Positions 48,911 to 59,410 of a stretch of DNA of 64,000 nucleotides are shown in pieces. Origin of the DNA: Rhodamnia argentea (Eukaryota > Streptophyta > Magnoliopsida > Myrtales > Myrtaceae). The stretch's first letter is position 1. Every line of letters begins with the position of its first letter. The position numbers and the translations under genes were made by a program. The stretch spans positions 4,464,001 to 4,528,000 of the forward strand of contig NC_063156.1 in assembly GCF_020921035.1 (NCBI RefSeq). The letters are read 5' to 3'. The notes beneath the pieces were generated by a model. The model saw nothing but the letters and a program-made list of their open reading frames with translations. It did not search any database and was not told where the DNA came from.

Positions 48911-51825
48911 CTCGGGTTAAGCACACATGTAGAAGTCGCAGCTTTTTGGATGTAAGATCATTGGATCCACTAGAGAGGGTTAGAGAGAGAGAGGTCGAGA
49001 ATGAAGAACCATCAATTACAAGGAACATATCAGGTTTGAAAAAGTTGTGTGGTGATTCTCCTGCGCCACGATAACAGTGAATTTTGGAATATTGGCCTCC
49101 CCAAATTCCGATAGGCCTGTATTACACATAACCACCATAGAATGCATTGCAAATGCTCACAAGCAATCAAAGACAAATAGCAAGCTTTGACATTCCAAGC
49201 TGTGTTCACATGAGAAACATCAATCCCATGTCGCCAACTTGAAACACATTTTTTTCCAGGGGCATTATCTAATCAGAAATTTGACTACATTGAAGGCTTC
49301 AACTAATATCTACCTGAACGCAATCTAAATAGGAATTTGAAGATGTTCAAAACTGATGAAGTTACTAAAGATTTCTCATGAGATAAATAGCTAATGGGCC
49401 AAAGAACGAGAGAAGCACACCATCCACGTATGATACTTCTTCAAAGTTAAAGCAAAGGGAAACAAAAGATGATGACTAGAGCCAAACCTTGACAATTTGC
49501 TCCAGTTTGATGTTTAAAACTTGATTGAACTGCGACTCGCTCACTCCATCCCTAGGAAAAGAGAACGGATCGAGGCAAAGAAAAGCAGGTAATAAAAAAA
49601 AAAAAAAAAAGTTGCGCCTTGCAAGGGTTAATTGGACGGTAACTAATTAACAACAACTGAATGTCAACTTTGGTCAAATCAGATGCTCTTCTTTAACAGC
49701 TATGCAATTTCCGATTTATTGTTCAGTAAATTGTTCAACGTCAGTGTACCAAATTCACTGGATTAAGATAGTCTAATATGATTGGAAATCGCAGCAAGCA
49801 CTACATATTTTTACTAAGAAATGGAATGGAAAATGGAACTTCTTATTCTAATGTTAAATAGCTAGTCTTCCGTCAAGTGTATGACAATTGCACTGGAAAG
49901 ATGATGAATGTGGCAAAATGAAGAACAGTATTGAATAATGGACATTAAGAAACAACCTAGAATGCAAGGCTGGCAGAACTATAATCATATCGCCAAGTTT
50001 TACTAAGAAGGATAGCCACTTAAAGTATAAGATCCCAAACAGCAGTTCATGGCTTGATATACAAAGTCCAGTATCCAGTGAGCATACCCCTGTGCAGGAG
50101 AATCAGCAAAACAACCTTTTGGTAAGGTATTTATTATTGTAATTAGGTTTGATATACAGCAGTTATCACATTAGAAAGAAAGGGAAAAATGAAAAACGAA
50201 AACGAGGAAAAAAAAAAAAGAGCTATCCTCAATTTCTTGAGGAGATCATAGAGCAATCAGACAAATATTTAAAAGCAGCCAGCAGGCAGCATCATGACAT
50301 AATAACATTTCGATTCTATAATGTTCAATATGATTGAGATAGACAACTAGAAATTACTTTCGCATTCAAAAAAATCAAACGCGTCAGTACCGGAAAACAA
50401 TTATCTGAGTCGGCTTGCGTCCACTGCTTGACTGGTAAAAGTGCAAGTGCAGTTCTCTGCTTGACTGGTAGAAGTCTAAGAGCAGTTCTCTACAAAAGGA
50501 AAAGGAAAAATTGTGTCACAGACAATGTCTAATAGCGGCCAAAGTCAATACGTGGAGATGAAAGTAATAAAACTAAGATCATAGAGACAGGCTGGAAACC
50601 TTTAGCACTGAAAACATATGTTTTCAAATCGGTGCTAACACATGATAAATCCACTATTCTAATGTCGCAGATGTTCATAGCTTGCATCGCCAAAACTACT
50701 CGAGGAAATAGAAACAGTCGTATGTCACAATCAATTCAGAAGTTTTGACGTTATGAAATAGAGTAGAGTTTTCAGAGGAATTCCATGTGACATTAGTAGA
50801 TGCTCGAAAGCTCGAATGCTTCTATGATAGCTAACGCTGATTAACAATGAAATTTGAATGGCATGAGATCCAAATATACGTACCGCATGATACCATCATC
50901 AACCCCGTCAGCCAAAGGCTTGAATAAAGCATCAATCATCTCCACCTTCGGCGACTGTGTTCTTACAGATGCTCTATACCTTGAAATCAATGGCCAAGAT
51001 CGAGAGCCAACAACCTACTTGAGATGCAATAAAATTGTAACAGGAACAACACCCACAATGGTTGTTCTAACGTTTAATAGTTCTACTTGGACCAATTCCA
51101 GCAGCAATGGATGGCATATCAGATGGTCCTGGAGAACCATGAGAGACATCCATACCCAGAATCATTCTAGCAGTATCCTTTATTATGGGGACACTTGAAG
51201 AGTGCTCAATTGCCAACAAAGAATTTATTCCCCGAGCTGCCAAAAGTAAATGTCAGCATAGGAAAGAGCCAAAAAATTTAATCGTGGCCTCGCACATTAC
51301 CCTTTGAATTGACTTTAAGAAGCACATTTGTACTGTATTGATCATTTTTCTTGAATGGGCAAATGCATTATGTGACAACACCAAGTCACCGAGACAAATC
51401 TTCTTCCAAGGCCCTTTGAAGCAAAATGGACATAAAGTTGGTTATTCACCAAAAATAAGTAAACAATCAAAACACAACGATACTCCTACCATAGATATCA
51501 GAGTTCTTCCGCTTCGCCAAAACATAGGTGCATGTGATAACTTCTCTCTAATCTGTCCAAACATCCTTTCTACCCTTCTAACAGGACTCTCCCTTTGCAC
51601 TTGTGAATCTTCCTCAATAATAACCACTGGACATTCAATTTGCTGTGAGAGAGAGAGGTCAAAACAGGAAGAGAATGAAGTGTGCATGACCATTTACTTT
51701 TGCTTAACGCACCACACCCGTGTTCCGACCGCAGTCAATGAATCCATGTGAAAAGCTACTAGCATCACAACGAGCAGAGAAGTTGACAATAACCCAGCGT
51801 TCATCTTGGAAGGTTGCAAAAGGGT
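48911..51825 (-). pseudogene. Argonaute (AGO4/AGO16 clade) pseudogene, 3' half (Mid and PIWI)
   Basis: Minus-strand exon blocks: start of Mid at 51825-~51715 (ERWVIVNFSARCD after a 1-nt deletion), 51490-51642 (PVVIIEEDSQVQRESPVRRV), ~51312-51419, ~51110-51235, ~50880-51013, ~50393-50489, 49489-49550, ~49028-49118, and ~48911-48985. PIWI signs are GMDVSHGSPG and FRDGVSESQFNQVL, holding the first two catalytic Asp residues; the last block stops after HPKSCDFYMCA, so the region with the third catalytic residue (His) is missing. Defects: Gln codon changed to TAA in the block read as VVT*CICPF; several 1-2-nt frameshifts (~51805, ~51230, ~49105); donor GT likely changed to GG after PSIAA (~51115); and a 33-nt in-frame tandem duplication in the ELLLDFYQSS block. 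It lies upstream, on its own strand, of the 5' half. Confidence 0.87.
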
Positions 51826-51882
51826 CTACATATTGGGTTTAAAGGAAATTGTGGAAAAAAGATGAAGAAATGATTAATTAAG

Positions 51883-52629
51883 ATGGATCGGTACATCAGG
51901 ATTTGAAATGGGCTGTTGGCAATGGGAATAATATTAGAATTCGCGAGGACAAATGGTTATCTGCTGGAATGTTGTATGGTCCAGCTAACCGAGAAGATCC
52001 ATACTTTGTGGCTGACCTTATTGACCAGGAGAGGAAAGCACGGGACATTCAGAAGCTAGAACTATTATTTGAGGATCAAACAATCCATGAGATTCTGGCT
52101 ATTCCCCTTAGTGACTCAATGACTGAACGATAGACTAGTATGGTCTTGTAACAAACAAGGAAATTTCTCGGTGAAAGATGGGTATAACAGAATCAGAGTG
52201 ACTAGTAGAAAGGAAAATACAGAAAAAGCATCGTCCTCGTATCAAACACCCAAATCTCTATGGCAATTCATATGGAAGCTACATGTACAACCAAAAATCC
52301 AACTCTTTTTATGGAGCATGTGCCAGAACTCGCTTCCTACAAAAGAGAACTCGTTAAAAAGAAAACTCTTACCAGATCCAGTGTGCTCAAGCTGCCATCG
52401 AGTCCTAGAAACCTCGGAGCACCTACTCCTATGCTGTGAATGGTTAGCAAAGGTATGGGATGACCCGAGGCTTAAAATACATAGGAATCCCTTGAGCTAT
52501 ACAAAAATCGAAGAATGGGTTTTTCAAGTGTTCATCTGTGATCCCCCCCAGCCAGAGAGAACATCGCAAGCACATTTTGGATTGCAAAGAATTACTACCC
52601 CAACTCCCGCGGATTTTTATAGCCTATAA
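51883..52629 (+). mobile_element. LINE (non-LTR retrotransposon) fragment, RT zinc-binding region
   Basis: Coding remains WAVGNGNNIRIREDKWL, then (after a frameshift near 52130) RLVWSCNKQGNFSVKDGYN, LWQFIWKLHVQPKIQLFLW and CSSCHRVLETSEHLLLCCEW are the signature of the zf-RVT domain found after reverse transcriptase in plant L1-type elements. Only this C-terminal part is present and it is broken, so it is a dead fragment. Its left edge abuts the Argonaute intron at ~51885. No poly(A) tail seen at the right end. Confidence 0.85.
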
Positions 52630-55600
52630 TTATAATACACGCGAAACTAATACGTAATTGGCTAACTAAGCCCCTCAATCTCTTTGCGATTTAATTTTTT
52701 TTTATGTCATCACGGGACTTTCTACTAGCCCTCTTATCTAATGAGAGCTCTTGATTTGACCACACAAAAAAAAACTATACCTAAAAAGCTTATAGTTAGG
52801 ACTATATGTAAAAAGCTGCCTATAAAATTTTAATCATTTGATAAAGCCGAGTTACCCCAATTTCATGTAAATTACGATTGATTTGTTGATTATTTTCGCA
52901 CTAGATAGCATTCCCTTTTTTGGCAATTGATAGTCGTAGAAGGAGCTAGGCATTTCTTTCTTGTTCAATTTTCGCACTTATCTCCATGCTGTCAAAAATT
53001 CCCAAACCGAGAATTTCGAAAAGATTCAATTCAGGTAATAAGTAAATGAATTTGAGTAATTCGGCAGATCGGACCAGGTTTTGATTTTTTTTCCCGTGCC
53101 CTCTATCACAAGATTCCTCCCCCAACCACCGCGAGCGCGTGTCCGGTGTCCACCTCGATTGCTCTCTCTCTCCCTTCCCGGGAAAGCCATTGTTGCCCTC
53201 GTCCTTTCCCCTTTGCCTTCCATAAAAAATATGCTTCTTGCGCTCGACCTGTACTCGAGCGTTTTTCTGATTCTCTTCTTCTCTCGTTAATGGCTCATGA
53301 GTGTCATCCTCCCTGTCGGTTCCGTTTGTCTGTTCAACAACCTTCTTCCATACCCCTCCCAACCGATACGGCGTCTCTGTGCTTGTCTGCGTGTTTGTTG
53401 GACTGTATTGTGTACTGTAAATGCTTCTTTGTCGACTGCTGCGTTGTCGAGAAAGCTGCCGCTCCAACCACCATTCCCATTTTCTCTGTCTGGTTTGTTC
53501 TTTTTCCCGCATTTAGTTTTCCCAAAAATGTCCACCTTCGTTTTTCCACGCGTTACCTGGATTTGGGTATGCTATTGACATTCCTTGCTTCCTCGAAAAT
53601 GGAGGGGACAAAAGAGAGGAGGAGGAAACCTGAGACCCAAACGGAATTGTGTTTTCAATTCGGGTCATATTCGATTCGGTTCACGGATCGATTCAGAACA
53701 TGCATATTTCATACTGGGTAATGTATCGTGAAAATGAACTGGCGATAATCGTACTTATCACTTCTCAACTCTTGTGTTATAATATGTGAAGTAACTTTAA
53801 TATTTGGTTGTTGTTTTATCTAGATCATCGAGACTCTAGTCACAACGACCAAATAAATGATTTTCATTTTTTCGCTCAATAGACCAAATAAATTATTAGA
53901 AGAAATCGTGTTGTTTTATTTTGAGCTAAGGGCACTAGAAAGTTTTAGGATAGTCAATTTCTAAAACTTTTGAAAAACAATTAAATCCTAAAAGTTTTCA
54001 ACTTTATGCAATTGAGTCCTTCCTCTTGACTAATGTTTAATTTGATCAAAAATTTAATTTTGTTCATTGCAATTTTCATTCACCTTTTAAATTCAAAACC
54101 AACTAGATCTTTTTGGTGAATATTGTTATGTCAACATCCAACGTGTCTATACAACTAAATTGTAGGACTTACATTGACCAACTTGTGCATGGACACAGCC
54201 ACATCGACAAAATTCGAAAAGATCAGACCAAGATTGCCGTAAAACACAGACAATTATATCAACTAATATCAAGATCCAATTCCCAAAAACCTTGTAATGA
54301 TACTAAAAGTGAGTAACTGGGCCGATTCCATCCGGATATCGGGACCAAACCATCCGATTCATGAAGGGACCAATCTGATTCTCGATTCTAATCACCGACA
54401 ATTGCCCTTGATCGGTTCGGTTCCTAATTCTACACCTTGAACTATTCGGTTCTATCAAGGAACCCGGAACCCGCAAGGCGGGCTTCGAGGTCTAACAGTA
54501 AGTAAGTTATTTTTCTCTCTATCTCTCTTTTTAACGTAAGGTATTTCTTGAAACAAAATAAAAGGGGAAAAAAAAAAAACTCCGATCGATTATAGGATCA
54601 ACATGGTTGGTTTTCGATTCAAACAAACCACCCCGGAATCGATCACCCCTAGTTAATACTACTCTAGTTCCATTTGTCAATAGCTATAGAAGCATAAGTT
54701 AACCGAAATGAACGATATAAGTCGATATAATTGTGTATAGATTTGAAATGATATTTGTTGGTATTAGAACTTAGGTTTATAATCTTTCGGATGTAGACTT
54801 TATTGAACGTTGTGAGATTGTGTGTTAGTTTTTAATGTGTTAATCTTTTAATAGGAACTAAGGTGTATGTTTCAATTTGGGTCCGGAGACACATTCTACA
54901 CTTTGTAAAATAATAGGAGCAAACGAGATTTTACCTTCAAAGGCGCGTCCAAGGTTTTCGAGGTCCGGTTTCGAGAAGAAGGCACGAGAAGAAGGCAAGA
55001 GGACCATCACGAGAAGAAGGGAAGAGCCTCACCCGCCTATCGTCGAAACCGATTTAGGTGGAGTTTACAAGGTGATGATCAGTTTGCATCGTCTAGCGAA
55101 GGAATTAACTAGAGAGAGATGTACATTTTAATTTTTGGTAGCCCCGAGGCAACGTGTTCTTGCCAATAGGATTCTTACGCGTCACCCGGTTTTGCGGATG
55201 CACGGCAATTTCGTGCTCCATTTTCTGACGGCGGTGGCCAGTGATTAGCCAAGTGGGCCAATCATTTTCCATTTTCCTGTCTTTTTTTTCTACTGGGCTC
55301 CCCTTTAAAATTTGTTCCGCAAAAAATTGACTATTTTAAATTAATTTATCGAAATTGATCTTACTTCCAAAACAGAAGCATCATCCTCAACAATTCAGAA
55401 GAAAATAACTTATTATAGATAGCCATTTATTTTATGGAATTGGGCATGTCCTTAAAAAGACTTCACGAAAAGTTGAAAACTCGTTTTCGTAAATCTTTCT
55501 GGTAGGAATTGAAAGGCTTCGAGTAAGCCTCGGATCGAGTTAAATAAATTTGGAGGTTCGCAGCCCCACTCCATTTGGAGACAAGTGGGACCAAAACCCA

Positions 55601-55694
55601 AATTACAATAATCTTTGGGTACTCGTAACAACAAAGTCGAGAGGAAGTCACTCCGATTACAATTAGAAAAAGATAAGGTAATATAGATAATCAT
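52630..55694. other. No recognised gene
   Basis: A C/T-rich stretch at 53080-53560 gives overlapping long ORFs on both strands (53146-53721 plus, 52946-53512 minus) but neither has a recognisable domain; it resembles a plant leader or intron. 54310-54651 may be part of a hAT-type relic. Confidence 0.4.
54310..54651. mobile_element. Possible hAT MITE relic
   Basis: Ends with CGATCACCCCTAG (reversed CTAGGGGTGATCG), like the TAGGGGTGAGC terminus of the element at 15084-15688. The interior has similar 'cggttccaattctagaacc'-type units. I could not locate the other terminus or a target duplication. Confidence 0.35.
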
Positions 55695-56528
55695 TTTCTT
55701 TTGTAGGCTCGCTCATGGGTCATGATATCAAACTTTTAGGTAGAATTTTGACTGTACTATGGTCGGCCCCGATGCACCGTCCGAAAAAGGAATTTCCTTG
55801 CCTGGTATAGCTCATTTTGTCTTTGCAAGCCGATGGTGCTCCAGTTGGCCTTCGCCTACCACTCAATTATCATCTCTAACCACGAGATTATTTTTACAAT
55901 TATCCTAACACGAGTGCATAATTAATATGCCAAGTCCCACCTAGCTTTAACATGAAATCTACCAAATTTAACCATCTATACTTCGACATGTTAAACGATA
56001 TGCATCCATTCAAAAATTGGGTATTTTGTTGACTAAGAGGTTGTGGTAGTTATTTTATCGATGTTTTTCCTCAAACCCATTGCTTGAGACACTTGCCATC
56101 TTTATAACCGACAAAAGCCTTCATTAGGTTAGAACGGTGTTTTAAGTTATTATATGCTATAAAACCAACTAATGTAGAGATCAAATTCACATGCTATGAC
56201 ATGCAACATTTGATAAACAATCTAACACAAAATCATGTCAATTGCTAACGCAATATATGACGGCCATTCAACATTTCATAAATAATCTAACATAGATATT
56301 ATGTCAATTGCTATTGCGATACACGGCAGCCGTTCGATCTTTTTTTTTTTCCCTCCAAGTTTGGGGTAGGAAAAGACGTTCCTTTGTCCATCCACCCCCA
56401 AAAAAATTTCATGCCTTTCTTGCCCAAAGGTCTAAGAGGATCACCGCATGTGCAAGCGAAAAATTGAAACCTTTTGAAGAAGAATGTCTCAAAATAGGTC
56501 AAGAATCTCGAGAATCGAACGGTTGCAA
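55695..56528. repeat. Direct copy of the RING gene's 3' flank and last 12 codons
   Basis: Same orientation as 19646-20493. It ends at CGGTTGCAAA within the RING C terminus and runs without a gap into the Argonaute exon 3/intron border of arm 2 (GACAACGGCGAAATGGTAAT). This is a chimeric junction between two unrelated loci. Confidence 0.85.
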
Positions 56529-57553
56529 AGACAACGGCGAAATGGTAATCTCTTGTCAATCTTTTACTCATTTTTATTATATGATGGTTACTATTACTTT
56601 GTTGTTAAAGGTGTGTTAGATATGCAAGGGATGTCTCCTGGTAAGACAGTCACTCTTCCATGACGAATTTCACGGATGTCGGAGGAGGGGTGGCTGGTGT
56701 TAAAGGTTTTCATGCCAGCTTTCGTTCAACTCAGGGTGGCTTGTCCCTGAATATGGGTAGGATTCTTTTCATACCACTCACTGTATTTCCTTCGACATGA
56801 CACGTCCAATAATACTTATTTTTCCTGTCGATGAAGATGCGTCTACGACAATGATCCTAACACCGGGACCTGTGATTGATTTTCTTAAAGCCAACCAGAA
56901 TGTGAAGGAACCTCGTTATATTGACTGGGCTAAGGTAAAGAAACTGTTGCACTTCATGCTGTAGATCATAAATTGCTCATTATCTCTGTAATGTCATCCT
57001 TCATGCAGGCCAAGAAGATGCTGAAGAATCTGAGGGTTAAGACCAGACACAGCAATATGGACTACTGCAATCCGCAATTGTATGTTATTTTTGTGTAACT
57101 TCTAGCCATTTTTTATTTCTTGGAGAACCGGAGCGTCAACATTTTCCTGTTGTCCCAAGTTTCCTTATGGAATTGAGAAATAGGAAAGGCCCAAATGATG
57201 AGGAGCAAACTGTGGATATTACTGTATCTGAATATTTTATGAAGCACCGTGGCGTAGAGCTTACATCCTCTGCATACTTACCATGCCTTAATGTTAACAA
57301 ACTGAAGCAACCAAATTACCTACCTCTGGAGGTGGGCCACTTTTTTCCCGTGGTTCAACTTAAGGTTATTAACATAATCATCGAGGTCTAACTTTCTAAA
57401 GCATTACACGTCTTAAGAGTGTATAGAGCTAAAGGCATGTCTAAAGGGTTTTAACTTTGTGTTAGGCATCGTGTATTTTGTAACTGACAGCTTATAGTGG
57501 GGAACGGTAACGATTGCATCTCTCGTAATGGACGGTGGAACTACAATCAAAAG
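56528..57553 (+). pseudogene. Argonaute fragment in arm 2 (exons 4-8)
   Basis: Copy of 43853-44912. Blocks: ~56615-56752 (GCLLVRQS, then an 8-nt deletion shifts frame at FHDE), ~56843-56931 (STTMILTPGPVIDFLKANQN, intact), ~57008-57080 (KKMLKNLRVKT, then the end is deleted), ~57162-57341 (RNRKGPNDEEQTVDITVSEY to NYLPLE) and 57491-57553 (GNGNDCISRNGRWNYNQK). It lacks exons 1-3 and, like the 5' half at 43.7-45.8 kb, lacks the exons between YLPLE and the GNDC block. The shared gap shows the loss came before the inverted duplication. Confidence 0.85.
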
Positions 57554-57610
57554 GTATTGTCTTGGACTCCTGAAAATGATGAGAATGGATTATGATTCGG
57601 TTTTCCATTG

Positions 57611-58585
57611 GCAGAAGAAACTCGCACCTCATCACTTACGCATTACCCATGCTGTCACGAAAATTCCTCACCTCGAGCCCAGGGGCCGGTGTACTTCTCC
57701 AATGCACCCTAGCCTGAGCCCTAGCCAAAACCGATAAGACTGTGACTGGAGCGATGGCATGCTATCCCCAAAAGTCTGCCAAAAAGTGGTCCCTCACATG
57801 CCCATCCTCGGCCGACGGCGGCATATGTAAGGTCTATTTGGTCTGGACATTACACGATACTTCTGTAAGTTTTGAATATGTATATTCATATATAGATTCA
57901 AAATTGAGTCTCACAATTACTTTTTGCTCTTGGAAAATTAATTTTTGCATTAGGGCTTGGAAAATTCAAATGAGACATTTTTTTTTTGGAAGCTTGATGA
58001 CATAAATATAATAATATGACTTTGGTTGCAGAAATCTCTTAAACTTGTCAGAACCGTGATATCTAGCATCAAACCACAGGTGTTTCTCTTTGAGCTAGTT
58101 AATTACAATATAAATTATATTGAAATTTGAATAAAAAAAGAAAGAAATTTTGAGGTTCCTATTTGTGCAGGTAAATTTCTTGGAGCTTTGTATTACAAGG
58201 GAAATGGCTGTGTATGATCTCAAGAGTGAGTTTTTCGTAGCACGCGAAGAAGTATGGAATTGTGGGGGTGAGTATGTGCTAGGTGATCTCCCAGAATATA
58301 TTATCTATGGAAGGTTGGATGAAGTTTATTACTGGGAAAGAGATCAGCAGGTTGAGAATGATGCGATTAGTGGTACACTGCAGGTAAGATTTATTGCGTT
58401 AAATTTAATTGTAATTGTTGCTAGTGCTTGCAGTTTTGTTAACTTTCTGCTTTCTGGTTTTTGGTTTTGCAGGATCGGACTTCAGAGAAATATGCATTCT
58501 TAATGAATATTTTAACACGGAATATCCTAGCATGACCAAGATAATTGTTCACGACAGAGACGAGTAAATTTTCTTTGTTTCATAG
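57611..58585 (+). pseudogene. Unidentified gene fragment, arm 2 copy
   Basis: First block 57611-57866 corresponds to the palindrome fragment at 41960-42222 but has frame breaks. A second block 58170-58383 (ITREMAVYDLKSEFFVAREE, then YVLGDLPEYIIYGRLDEVYYW) ends at a CAG|GTAAG donor. A third block from 58473 may end at HDRDE before a stop near 58568. The inner palindrome blocks of arm 1 (42570-42900) are diverged copies of the second block. No family recognised. Confidence 0.4.
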
Positions 58586-59410
58586 TATTAATCTACCATA
58601 TATCTGTTTATTGATATTTTTATCTCGAATGTTTTTTTAGTTACATGCCAACAGGATTGAAGGAACTTGTCGGAGAATGAAATTCAGTAGTGGCGATAGT
58701 GGGGAAGTTTCATGTTACCGGCATGATGGAGAGGTGGATTAGCAGTTAGGTATTGCCGGGATGCTCGTACTCGAAAATTGAGATTTGCAGGATTGTTGTC
58801 TTACATGGACATCTTCCTTTCTTCAGGACCCAAAAACTCTCGTAGGTGTGTAGGTGTGTAGTTCTACATGTACAAGATACACAGCTACATATGGTTTGAG
58901 TTATTGAGCTATGATGCTTTCTGGAAAATAGGGTTTTGGTTGTTGGCGGGCAAGAGTCAAGATCTCACTGCCATCCTTTCGGTAAGTTCGCAGCCCGCTC
59001 GCCTCGTGGCTGCGCGAACTCACTGTTTTGGTACTATGTAGGATCTCTGAGTTCTCTATTGACTTGGTCACCTACGAATGTGAATCTGTGCTGTGTCGAC
59101 TAGGTTTAGATAACAGAAAGGCAACACCAAGAATGGAACCAGTTACCTGCATTTGTAAGCTGGACATCACAAAATGCAAGCAGCATTGTCTTCCTCTGCA
59201 ATACTAACAACCACTCGTTCTGTTTTGGTTTTTTTCCATTTTTCTCCCCAGAGCAACACCTCTGATTGTCAAAACCACCATAGCCCAATTATAGAAAAGA
59301 AACCCCTCAAATGGTTAAGGAGGGAAACGGAGAAAGGTCGGCGATTCATTCCCAAAAGTTTAGGACTCTGAATAGGAATTCCTGAAACAACGATAGAGGG
59401 TTGACCCACC
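58586..59410. other. Upstream region of the intact clathrin adaptor gene
   Basis: No ORF recognised. This is the only copy of this stretch: arm 1 has the palindrome here instead. It should hold the adaptor gene's leader and promoter; no clear TATA box seen. Confidence 0.4.

Noticed and set aside
51338..51751. 137-codon plus-strand ORF
   Set aside because: Antisense to the Argonaute Mid-domain exons, which explain the sequence.
52946..53721. 188- and 191-codon ORFs on opposite strands
   Set aside because: They overlap each other, contain no recognisable domain, and sit in a C/T-rich tract typical of plant leaders or introns.
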